This document shows, in pieces, positions 1 to 6,573 of a stretch of DNA of 9,799 bases. How positions within the stretch are numbered: position 1 is the first letter of the stretch; each line of letters opens with the position of its first letter. A program made the position numbers and the translations under genes. The notes under the pieces were generated by a model, which was given only the letters and a program-made list of their open reading frames with translations, ran no database searches and was not told where the DNA came from. The stretch covers positions 1-9,799 of the forward strand of contig JAKQBQ010000175.1 in the NCBI GenBank assembly GCA_029574055.1, read 5' to 3'. Source of the stretch: Methanobacteriota archaeon (GTDB lineage Archaea > Thermoplasmatota > Thermoplasmata > Methanomassiliicoccales > Methanomethylophilaceae).

Positions 1-22
1 ATTTCAGGAGCTTAACAATATA

Positions 23-1291
23 TTACCAGACCCGTTTACTGATATCGCTCCTGAGGATTCGATTCTGGAATTGGATTCGATCAATGGTTTGATAAACGGA
101 ATGAAAAGCCTGGGGTAGGGTTTCGGCTAAAGCGGTCACACCCAGGACGCGTCCTCCGGCTGTCACGACCTGTCCTTGTGCATCGAAACGGGTTCCGGCA
201 TGAAATATCAGGATATTGTCCGGCATGGGCTGATCAAGACCACGGATGGGAAACCCTTTTTGATAGGTTTCCGGGTATCCGCCCGAAGCCATGACGACCC
301 CGAGAGCGACGCATTCGGGGGCTGGCCATTCCACCTTCGCCAGATCGCCCTTGCAGCATGCAAAGACCGCCTCTCCGAAATCTCCGCCGAAGACGGGGAG
401 CACGACCTGTGCTTCAGGATCTCCGAGCCTTACGTTGTATTCCAGAACAGAGAGCGATCCGTCTGGTTTTATCATGATGCCCGCGTAGATGACGCCGCAG
501 AAGGGTATCCCCTCCTTTTTGAGTCCTTCCAGTGTGGGCATGAGGATGGTATCTTCGACCTTTTTCAGGAAGGCATCATCCACCCAGGGGACAGGGGAAT
601 AGGCTCCCATCCCTCCGGTGTTGCTGCCTTTGTCTCCATCCAGCGCCCGCTTGTGGTCCTGGCTGGAGGGGAGGATCCTGACAGTTTCCCCGTCCGTTAT
701 CGCAAGGATGGTCATTTCCTGTCCTTCGACAAAGTCCTCGATTATTATTTTTTTACCGGCCGCGCCGAGTATCATATCGTCCAGCATCATGCTGCATACG
801 GTCATTGCCTCTTCTTTCGTGTCAAGGAGGAACGCGCCTTTGCCTGCAGCCAGTCCGTCAGCCTTTACGACGTACGGGGCGGATCTTTTGCCTATCGCCG
901 CGGCGCACTCTTCTATAGTCTGGCAGCAGTCGAAAGAAGATGTGGGTATCCCGTGCTTCTTCATGAAATTCTTTGAAAATACCTTGCTTCCCTCGAGCTG
1001 TGCCCCAAGTTTTCCGGGGCCCATCACAAGGATGCCAGCATCTCTGAGCGCATCGGCGGTACCGGCGACAAGGGGGGCTTCCGGCCCGATGAACACCAGG
1101 TCTATGTCAAGCCTTTTGCAGAGTGCCGTCATCTGGAAGGGGTCTGACGGGTTCCCCGCGTGACATGCCGCCAGTTTGGCGATCCCCGGGTTTCCGGGAC
1201 AGCAGTGGAGTTTCGTGGTCACCTTTGATCTTGAAAAAGCGTGGACGATGGCATGTTCACGGCCGCCGCCCCCGAGGACCATTATCCTCAT
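23..1291 (-). CDS. purD: Phosphoribosylamine-glycine ligase (GAR synthetase)
   Basis: Joins glycine to 5-phosphoribosylamine with ATP, giving GAR, step 2 of IMP synthesis, and so consumes the PurF product directly. The 422 aa are the usual length for the ATP-grasp enzyme. The N-terminal domain starts VLGGGGREHA (5-14) with CPGNPGIA (31-38) and GPEAPLVAG (69-77). The central ATP-grasp part has GSKVFSKNFM (101-110), VVKADGLAAGKG (141-152), QDHKRALDGDKG (211-222) and NTGGMGAYSPVP (224-235). The metal-binding signature is LEYNVRLGDPEAQ (283-295), usually FNxRFGDPE. The C-terminus is short but keeps the NRILRSDI block typical of the family end. It is the last gene of the block in the window. The 22 nt after its TAA are too few to judge whether a terminator follows. 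Confidence 0.97.
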   Translation of the reverse strand: MRIMVLGGGGREHAIVHAFSRSKVTTKLHCCPGNPGIAKLAACHAGNPSDPFQMTALCKRLDIDLVFIGPEAPLVAGTADALRDAGILVMGPGKLGAQLEGSKVFSKNFMKKHGIPTSSFDCCQTIEECAAAIGKRSAPYVVKADGLAAGKGAFLLDTKEEAMTVCSMMLDDMILGAAGKKIIIEDFVEGQEMTILAITDGETVRILPSSQDHKRALDGDKGSNTGGMGAYSPVPWVDDAFLKKVEDTILMPTLEGLKKEGIPFCGVIYAGIMIKPDGSLSVLEYNVRLGDPEAQVVLPVFGGDFGEAVFACCKGDLAKVEWPAPECVALGVVMASGGYPETYQKGFPIRGLDQPMPDNILIFHAGTRFDAQGQVVTAGGRVLGVTALAETLPQAFHSVYQTIDRIQFQNRILRSDISKRVW

Positions 1292-1297
1292 AAGTGT

Positions 1298-1305
1298 CCC
1301 TCCTC
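1298..1305 (-). promoter_or_regulatory. Ribosome binding site of purD
   Basis: GAGGAGGG on the coding strand, 6 nt before the ATG at 1291 and overlapping the purH stop codon. Confidence 0.8.
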
Positions 1306-2833
1306 AGTGACGGAACGTCCGGCCGCCGCCGACGAACATGCTTATCCCTAGCTCTTCGGCCCGTTTGAATACATCTTCGTCCTTTATGGAACCGCCGGGC
1401 TGTATCACAGCGCACACCCCTTCTCTTGAGGCAAGCTCCACAGTGTCTGGGAAGGGGAAGAATGCGTCTGACGCAAGCACCGCTCCCTTTGCCTTTTCGC
1501 ATGCGAGCTTCAGTGCATACTCTGCCGCGTCGACCCTGTTGGTGAAGCCTCCGCCGATACCTACGGCTGCTCCGTCCTTTACGAGGACGATAGCGTTGCT
1601 CTTCGTTATTGCAGCGGTCTTCCATGCGAAGATAAGGTCATCCCAAAGGTCGGGCCTTGCCTTGCCGATCCACTTGCCTTCATCCTCTTTGGGAAGCGGC
1701 GGGAGCTTGTCCTCCTGGACAAGATAGCCGCAGCGGTTTCCGGTCAGCTGAAGGTTCGGGGCATATCCGGGAGTTATCGTAAGGACGCGCAGATTGGGCT
1801 TCTTCTCCCTGAAAAATTCAACGACTCCATCAGCATATGAAGGAGCGGCGACTATCTCAAAGAAAGTCTCGATAATGGCCTTCGCGGTCTCCATGTCCAC
1901 ACATCTCGTTATTCCGATGATGCCGCCGAATGCCGATACAGGATCGCACTCGAGCGCCTTCCTGAATGCATCGAGCGGGGTCCTGCCCTGTGCAGTCCCG
2001 CAAGGAGTCGTGTGTTTGACTATGATGCAGGCGCATTGATCCTGGAACAGGGAACAGCCTCTCAGGAGCGTGTCTAAATCGAGGAGGTTGTTGTAGGAGA
2101 GTTCCTTGCCCGAGAACTGCTCAAAGGGTTTCTTTTCAAGCGGGGGCATGAAGAGGGCAGCTTTCTGATGGGGGTTTTCACCATATCTCAGATCCTGTGC
2201 TTTCCGCAAAGGAAGTATCTTGTCTTCACCCGCTTCTTCAGATGTCCCTATCTCTGAGCAAAGTCCCTTGTATATGGTGGCATCGTACGATGAGGTAAGG
2301 CGGAAGGCCTTGAGCGCGAGCTTCTGTTTGAATTCAAGGGTAAATTCCTGCTTCTTTTCAAGTTCTTCCAGTACGCTTCCGTAGTCTGCGATGTCGGTAA
2401 CGACCGTGACGTGGTAGTAGTTCTTTGCGGCCGCCCTTATGAGCGAAACTCCTCCTATGTCGATCTTCTCGATTAGCTGGTCGAGGTCTGCCCCTTTTTC
2501 GGCCGTCTCCTCAAAGGGATAGAGCGTGCAGACCACGACGTCGATAAGCGGGATAGAAAACTTCTTTCTGTCCTCATCGTCCTGCGCAAAGCCCCTTCTT
2601 GCGAGAATACCGCCCATAATGGTCGGATGCAGTGTCTTCACCCTGCCTCCAAGGATCGCGGGAAGTCCCGTCATGTCAACGACTTCCGTTACCGTGACCC
2701 CGCCCTCTTCGAGGTATTTTGCTGTTCCCGAGCTGGAAACGATCTCATATCCGTGGGCAGCCAGGCCCTTTGCCAATTCGAGCACGCCCGTCTTGTCCCA
2801 GACAGAGATGAGCGCTTTTCTGGTCTCCATCAT
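1304..2833 (-). CDS. purH: Bifunctional AICAR transformylase / IMP cyclohydrolase
   Basis: Carries out the last two steps of IMP synthesis: formylation of AICAR with 10-formyltetrahydrofolate, then ring closure. The protein is 509 aa, close to B. subtilis PurH (512). The N-terminal cyclohydrolase (MGS-like fold, 1 to about 190) begins ALISVWDKTG (7-16) and carries GGRVKTLHP (62-70), LYPFEET (104-110) and IDIGGVSLIRAAAKN (124-138). The transformylase domain has RYGENPHQ (216-223), GKELSYNNLLDLD (242-254) and the catalytic Lys-His in VKHTTPCG (272-279). The usual form there is KHANPCG, so Lys and His are kept. The C-terminus, GGRTFRH, is a variant of the usual GMRHFRH. The stop is TGA immediately after that conserved end, so TGA is a genuine stop in this genome. 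ATG at 2833 is preferred; ATG at 2830 is possible. purD follows after 12 nt. Confidence 0.97.
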   Translation of the reverse strand: MMETRKALISVWDKTGVLELAKGLAAHGYEIVSSSGTAKYLEEGGVTVTEVVDMTGLPAILGGRVKTLHPTIMGGILARRGFAQDDEDRKKFSIPLIDVVVCTLYPFEETAEKGADLDQLIEKIDIGGVSLIRAAAKNYYHVTVVTDIADYGSVLEELEKKQEFTLEFKQKLALKAFRLTSSYDATIYKGLCSEIGTSEEAGEDKILPLRKAQDLRYGENPHQKAALFMPPLEKKPFEQFSGKELSYNNLLDLDTLLRGCSLFQDQCACIIVKHTTPCGTAQGRTPLDAFRKALECDPVSAFGGIIGITRCVDMETAKAIIETFFEIVAAPSYADGVVEFFREKKPNLRVLTITPGYAPNLQLTGNRCGYLVQEDKLPPLPKEDEGKWIGKARPDLWDDLIFAWKTAAITKSNAIVLVKDGAAVGIGGGFTNRVDAAEYALKLACEKAKGAVLASDAFFPFPDTVELASREGVCAVIQPGGSIKDEDVFKRAEELGISMFVGGGRTFRH

Positions 2834-2835
2834 CG

Positions 2836-3435
2836 CTATTCCTCCCACTCTTCGATTGATATAGGATTTTCTTCAAAGTGCTTTTTCAGCGTCTCAGTGT
2901 ATATCCTGTGTTCGACCCTGTGGATCTTCTCTTCAAGCGTTTCTATCGTATCCCCGGGAAGGATGTCGACCCTTTCCTGCGCAAGTATGCGGCCGTGGTC
3001 CACCTCTTCATCTACCAGGTGGACCGTTACGCCGGTATGGTCGGCCTTGGCCTCCCATGCGTCGCGGATGGCGTGTGCCCCCGGGAAAGCGGGCAGCAGC
3101 GCGGGATGGATGTTGATGATCCTGTCGGGGAACCTTCTCACGAATCCAGGCGACAGGATCTTCATAAAGCCGGCAAGTATGATCCAGTCTGTATGTGTTT
3201 CTTCCACAGCCTTAGCTATGGCCTCCTCCGCAGCTTCTCTGCCGTCCCTTTTGTAAAAAAAGACACGGGTGGGCGCCCCAAGCGCCGCCGCGGTCGACAG
3301 ACCCTTCGCGTTTATGTTGTCGCTTCCGACGAATGAGACCTGGGCCGGAAGTTCGCCCGTGATACAGGCCTTGAGGATGACCTCCATGTTCGATCCGGTG
3401 CCGGAGATAAGGATAGCTATGCGCGGGATGTACAC
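2836..3435 (-). CDS. purN: Phosphoribosylglycinamide formyltransferase (GART, folate-dependent)
   Basis: Transfers a formyl group from 10-formyltetrahydrofolate to GAR, giving FGAR, step 3 of IMP synthesis. The 199 aa are a usual length for PurN. ISGTGSN at residues 10-16 forms the phosphate-binding loop. AGFMKILSPGFV (88-99) is followed by INIHPALLPAFPGAHA (107-122), which contains catalytic Asn108 and His110, and TGVTVHLVDEEVDHG (134-148) contains catalytic Asp146 (E. coli Asn106, His108 and Asp144). The start is GTG with a strong ribosome binding site, and no ATG lies upstream of the phosphate loop in this frame. The gene overlaps the purM end by 19 nt and stops (TAG) 2 nt before the purH ATG. 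It appears fully functional, in contrast to the interrupted purM before it. Confidence 0.96.
   Translation of the reverse strand: MYIPRIAILISGTGSNMEVILKACITGELPAQVSFVGSDNINAKGLSTAAALGAPTRVFFYKRDGREAAEEAIAKAVEETHTDWIILAGFMKILSPGFVRRFPDRIINIHPALLPAFPGAHAIRDAWEAKADHTGVTVHLVDEEVDHGRILAQERVDILPGDTIETLEEKIHRVEHRIYTETLKKHFEENPISIEEWEE
2841..2846 (-). promoter_or_regulatory. Ribosome binding site of purH (decides the start)
   Basis: GGGAGG on the coding strand, 7 nt before the ATG at 2833 and inside the last codons of purN. It sits on the upstream in-frame GTG at 2848, ruling that out as the start. Confidence 0.8.
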
Positions 3436-3442
3436 TTGACGA

Positions 3443-3450
3443 CCCTCCCT
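3443..3450 (-). promoter_or_regulatory. Ribosome binding site of purN inside purM
   Basis: AGGGAGGG on the coding strand, 7 nt before the GTG at 3435 and within the last codons of purM. It supports the GTG start and could allow purN to be translated independently of purM, which matters because ribosomes should stop early in purM. Confidence 0.75.
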
Positions 3451-3881
3451 ATCCTCACGATACTTTCGCCCGATCCCGAAAGAGCGCCCTCGATAAGGTG
3501 CACCTCGTCCGGATCAACGATAAACACATATCCGATGCCCAGGTTGAACACTTTCCTCATTTCATCCTCCTCAATACCGGCGCTCTGGATAAGATCGAAA
3601 ATTTTGGGGCGTTCCCATGATCTGAAGTCTATGTCAATATCGAGCCCTTTGGGGATCACCCTTATCACATTTCCGTACATGCCGCCGCCGGTGATGTGGG
3701 CCATTGCGTGTACGGCCCCTGTGGCGACGGCCGCCAGCGCGGACCTTACATAGAGCCTGGTCGGCTTCATGACCGCTTCGGCGACTGTCTCTTCCCAGCC
3801 TTCGGGGACCGTGTCAAGGCCGACTGCCAGGCCGTCTCTTCCGAGAGCTTTTCTGACAAGGCTGTAACCGTTGCTGTGGAC

Positions 3882-3884
3882 TCA
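3882..3884 (-). other. In-frame TGA stop within purM (expected Gly codon GGA)
   Basis: The coding strand reads AGA AGC TCG TGA GTC CAC AGC, that is R-S-S-stop-V-H-S, where AIR synthetases have SSG followed by xHSNGYS. The base that differs from GGA is window position 3884 (A on the plus strand, expected C). Confidence 0.92.
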
Positions 3885-4435
3885 CGAGCTTCTGAGCCCG
3901 AGGATCACGTCGCCCTCTTTTACATTTTTTCCGTCAATGATCTTGTCCTCGTCGACCATGCCTACGGCAAATCCTGCGAGATCGAATCCCTTTTCACCGT
4001 AAACATCGGGCATCTCTGCCGTTTCGCCGCCCAAAAGCGCGCACATGCTCTCCTCGCAGGCGTCGAGTATGCCATCGAGGATCTCACCGAATATCTTCGT
4101 GTCCAGCTTTCCGCATGAGACGTAGTCCAGGAAGAAAAGTGGCCTTGCGCCCCCTGTGACGAGGTCGTTGACGTTCATGGCCACAAGATCCTGACCAAGA
4201 CCGCGGTATATGCCGGTCTCCTTTGCGAGTTCGAGCTTGGTGCCCACTCCGTCACAGCATGCGGCAATGCATTTGCTTCCGCCTATCCTGTAAAGTCCCG
4301 CAAAGCCACCGACTCCGCCGACGCAGTTCGGGTCTTTGGGGCGTCTCTCCAACATTCCCTTTATCGTCTCGACCCATAGGTCGCCGGCTTCTATGCTGAC
4401 ACCCGCCTTTTCGTAAGTGAGTTTTTTATCCAAGA

Positions 4436-5803
4436 TCACGCACCCGCTTTCAGATCTGTCTCGTCAAGATATCTGCCCGTGAAACAGGCCGTGCATATCT
4501 GATCCTCCGGAAGGCCTATGGCCTTTGTAAGATTATTTTCGCTGAGGTATTCAAGTGAATCTGCCCCGACCTTCATGCAGAGTTCGGGGAGGGTCATCCT
4601 GACAGCCGCAAGGGTCTCTTCCTTTCTCGTGTCGATCCCGTACATGCATGAGTGGAGGACGGGAGGGGAGGCTATCCTGAGGTGCACTTCGGACGCGCCT
4701 GAGTCCCTTATCATAGATACGACCCTTTCCGCGGTCGTCCCTCTTACGATCGAATCATCGATCACGACTGCCTTCTTTTTGTCGAAAACTTCGGATATCG
4801 GATTCAGTTTTATTTTGACGCCGAGTTCACGGACTTTTTGTGTGGGCCGGATGAACGTCCGTCCCACATATCTGTTTCTGACGACTCCCATCTCGAACGG
4901 GATCCCCGATCTCTCGGCGTATCCCACAGCAGCTATCGTGCCGCTGTCAGGCATTCCCGCTGTAATGTCGGCAGCGGGACAGGGGGCCTGTTCGGCAAGG
5001 AGCCTTCCCATCTCTTTGCGTGCCTCATAAACCGATCTTCCGTCAATTATACTGTCGGGCCTGGCAGTGTAAACGTATTCAAAGGAACATCTCATTTTGC
5101 GGCAGCACTCCTGGTTGAGCCTTAGGCTCCGCATGCCCCTGTCGTCGATTACGGTTATCTCGCCCGGTTCTACGTCGCGGATCAGTTTCGCCCCGACGAT
5201 GTCAAGCGCGCATGATTCGGACGCGGCATAGTAATTTCCGTCCCTTTCCCCGATCACAAGAGGTTTGAACCCCCACGGGTCGCGGGCTGCGACCAGTGTG
5301 CCGTTGATAAGCACTATAACGGCGTACGATCCCTTGATCTTCCTGAGGGAGTCGATGAATGCGTCCAGTGGCTGCATATGCGATTTGTGCGCCATCAGGT
5401 GGATGATCGCCTCGGAATCTGTCGAGGACTGGAAGATCGCCCCCTGTTTTTCAAGGTGCGACGTAAGTTCCTTAAGGTTGGTGATCAGACCGTCATGTGC
5501 GACAGCTACAGTGCCCCTTGCATAATTCGCGCCTATCGGGAGGACATTGTGGAGCTGGGAACCGGGCAGCGGCGTATAGCGTACATGTCCTATCGCGCAC
5601 GGCGCGCTTTTCTCGGTGAGACATTTCTGCTCTATGGCATTGTGGAGCAGTCCCATGCCCTTCGCGGCCTCGATCCGGCCGCCTTCGCTCCATGCAATGC
5701 CGGCGCACTCCTGTCCCCTGTGCTGGAGAGCGTATAACCCAAGGTAAACTTCCTCCAGTACTGACTTGCCTGATTTGCTGTAAGCCCCGAATATCCCGCT
5801 CAT
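4436..5803 (-). CDS. PurF paralogue with intact PRTase half but degenerate glutaminase site (PurF2)
   Basis: This 455-aa protein aligns with PurF1 end to end with almost no gaps, at about 55% identity over the first 100 residues by hand count. The glutaminase half is catalytically dead by inspection. Residue 2, normally the Cys nucleophile, is Ser (AGC); the RYATAG loop is RYTPLPG (75-81); and the oxyanion-hole HNGN is HDGL (103-106). QHRGQ (27-31) and the glutamine-binding Asp of TDSE (128-131) remain. The transferase half is intact: GMPDSG (283-288), RNRYVGRTFI (309-318), KLNP (332-335) and PRPP loop VIDDSIVRGTT (347-357). Fe-S cysteines 239, 386, 437 and 440 are kept. EYVYFARPDS of PurF1 is EYVYTARPDS here. 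It may use free ammonia, partner PurF1 or be regulatory. The Shine-Dalgarno is weak (AAGAGG about 15 nt upstream), so coupling to purC is likely. The TGA stop overlaps the purM start (GTGA). Confidence 0.9.
   Translation of the reverse strand: MSGIFGAYSKSGKSVLEEVYLGLYALQHRGQECAGIAWSEGGRIEAAKGMGLLHNAIEQKCLTEKSAPCAIGHVRYTPLPGSQLHNVLPIGANYARGTVAVAHDGLITNLKELTSHLEKQGAIFQSSTDSEAIIHLMAHKSHMQPLDAFIDSLRKIKGSYAVIVLINGTLVAARDPWGFKPLVIGERDGNYYAASESCALDIVGAKLIRDVEPGEITVIDDRGMRSLRLNQECCRKMRCSFEYVYTARPDSIIDGRSVYEARKEMGRLLAEQAPCPAADITAGMPDSGTIAAVGYAERSGIPFEMGVVRNRYVGRTFIRPTQKVRELGVKIKLNPISEVFDKKKAVVIDDSIVRGTTAERVVSMIRDSGASEVHLRIASPPVLHSCMYGIDTRKEETLAAVRMTLPELCMKVGADSLEYLSENNLTKAIGLPEDQICTACFTGRYLDETDLKAGA
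5798..5800 (-). other. Codon 2 of PurF2: Ser (AGC) in place of the catalytic Cys
   Basis: The codon after the ATG is AGC, giving MSGIFG. PurF1 has MCGVFG. In amidophosphoribosyltransferases this cysteine becomes the N-terminal nucleophile for glutamine hydrolysis, so its replacement should abolish glutamine-dependent activity. TGC to AGC is a single-base change. Confidence 0.9.
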
Positions 5804-5806
5804 TAT

Positions 5807-6520
5807 TTACTCAGATATCCTCTTCCAGATCTCTTCGTACGCTCCGAGTACGTTTCCCAGATCCTTGCGGAAACGGTCCTTGTCCAGTCGGTCCCCGGTC
5901 GAGCTGTCCCAGAAACGGCAGGTGTCCGGCGATATCTCGTCGGCAAGCATCAGGTTACCCTTTGAATCCTTGCCGAACTCGAGTTTGAAGTCCACCAGCA
6001 CGATGTTCCTGGCTGCAAAATATTCGGTCAGCACCGAATTTACCTTCAGCGATATCTCCTTTATCTTAGCTATCTCCTCTTCCGTGGCCCAGCCGAAGAG
6101 GATCGCGTGATCTTCAAGGATAAGGGGATCGCCGAGCTCGTCGTTTTTATAGCAGAACTCGACGAGGGGACGTGAAAGCTTCATTCCCTCCTTCACACCG
6201 AGCCTTTTGCAGAGCGAACCGGTCGTGATGTTCCTGACGATGACTTCCAGGGGGACGATCGAGACCTTCGTCACTGCCTGATGGACATCGTCCAGCTGCT
6301 TTATAAAATGCGATTTGATGCCCTTTGATTTAAGGTATCCGAACAGCTTTGAGCTGATCTTGTTGTTGAGCTGTCCCTTGCCGCTCATTGTCGCCTTCTT
6401 CTCGCCGTTGAAAGCCGTGAAGCTGTCTTTGTATTCAACTATGACGACATCCGGGTCGTCCGTTGCGTAGAGCTTTTTTGCCTTGCCTTCATAGATAAAA
6501 TCCTTTTTGTTCAATTCCAT
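5807..6520 (-). CDS. purC: Phosphoribosylaminoimidazole-succinocarboxamide synthase (SAICAR synthetase)
   Basis: ATP-dependent ligation of aspartate to CAIR, giving SAICAR, step 7 of IMP synthesis. Starting at the ATG the protein is 237 aa, the same as the E. coli enzyme. Motifs: YEGKAKKLY (residues 10-18, nucleotide-binding strand), SGKGQLNNKIS (46-56), VPLEVIVRNITTGS (89-102, substrate-binding signature), LVDFKLEFG (175-183) and ADEISPDTCRFWD (193-205), the family's metal and ATP site. The frame can be extended 5 codons to a TTG at 6535, but that falls on the ribosome binding site. The gene lies between the two purF copies. It is 53 nt after purF1, and its TAA stop is 3 nt before the purF2 ATG. 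No odd residues seen. Confidence 0.97.
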   Translation of the reverse strand: MELNKKDFIYEGKAKKLYATDDPDVVIVEYKDSFTAFNGEKKATMSGKGQLNNKISSKLFGYLKSKGIKSHFIKQLDDVHQAVTKVSIVPLEVIVRNITTGSLCKRLGVKEGMKLSRPLVEFCYKNDELGDPLILEDHAILFGWATEEEIAKIKEISLKVNSVLTEYFAARNIVLVDFKLEFGKDSKGNLMLADEISPDTCRFWDSSTGDRLDKDRFRKDLGNVLGAYEEIWKRISE

Positions 6521-6573
6521 TTCAAGCACCTCCAAAAATGTATGCGAAAAGTTTTTATATCGAATAATTTGGA
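6521..6573 (-). other. AT-rich 53-nt gap between purF1 and purC
   Basis: This is the only intergenic space in the operon longer than 15 nt. Its purF1-proximal two thirds is clearly more AT-rich than the flanking genes; the purC ribosome binding site occupies the other end. I see no hairpin with a T-run that would make it a terminator and no convincing -35/-10 pair. A weak internal promoter or an mRNA processing site is possible but not shown. Confidence 0.4.
6528..6533 (-). promoter_or_regulatory. Ribosome binding site of purC (decides the start)
   Basis: On the coding strand this reads GGAGGT, 7 nt before the ATG at 6520. It overlaps the upstream in-frame TTG at 6535, which shows that translation starts at the ATG rather than the TTG. 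Confidence 0.8.

Larger units (their letters stand above)
3417..4439 (-). pseudogene. purM: Phosphoribosylformylglycinamidine cyclo-ligase (AIR synthetase), interrupted by an in-frame TGA
   Basis: PurM closes FGAM to aminoimidazole ribonucleotide with ATP, step 5 of IMP synthesis. Read through one TGA, the frame gives 340 residues plus a TAG stop, the normal family length (about 345). Before the interruption it has DGVGTKLELA, DLVAMNVNDLV, PLFFLDY and GGETAEMP. After it come HSNGYSLVRKAL, HITGGGMYGNV and FNLGIGYVF. The two halves are in the same frame, so there is no indel. Codon 186 is TGA where the family has Gly (SSGxHSNGYS), so GGA changed by one base. Termination there leaves 185 aa without the C-terminal domain, which should be inactive. 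The GTG start overlaps the purF2 stop (GTGA) and a TTG lies two codons later. The remainder shows no decay, so the lesion is recent, a sequencing error or suppressed. The ATG at 3770 is not a plausible new start. Confidence 0.93.

Noticed and set aside
176..976. Long plus-strand open frame opposite purD, and similar ones at 2627-3256 and 7117-7758
   Set aside because: They lie wholly antisense to strongly conserved pur genes, show no recognisable motifs, and are explained by codon bias on the other strand.
1304..2848. purH starting at GTG 2848
   Set aside because: That codon lies on the Shine-Dalgarno sequence. The ATG at 2833 is correctly spaced and gives the family-typical N-terminus.
3882..3884. 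Selenocysteine insertion at the internal TGA of purM
   Set aside because: The family has glycine here, not cysteine, PurM has no known redox selenoprotein form, and I saw no clear stem-loop immediately downstream.
3417..4439. purM as two separate genes or a frameshifted gene
   Set aside because: The distance from the stop (3882) to the second ATG (3770) keeps the same frame, and the 37 codons between translate to conserved PurM sequence. It is one gene with a nonsense codon, not two genes and not an indel.
5807..6535. purC starting at TTG 6535
   Set aside because: The TTG overlaps the GGAGGT ribosome binding site. The ATG at 6520 gives the standard 237-aa protein.
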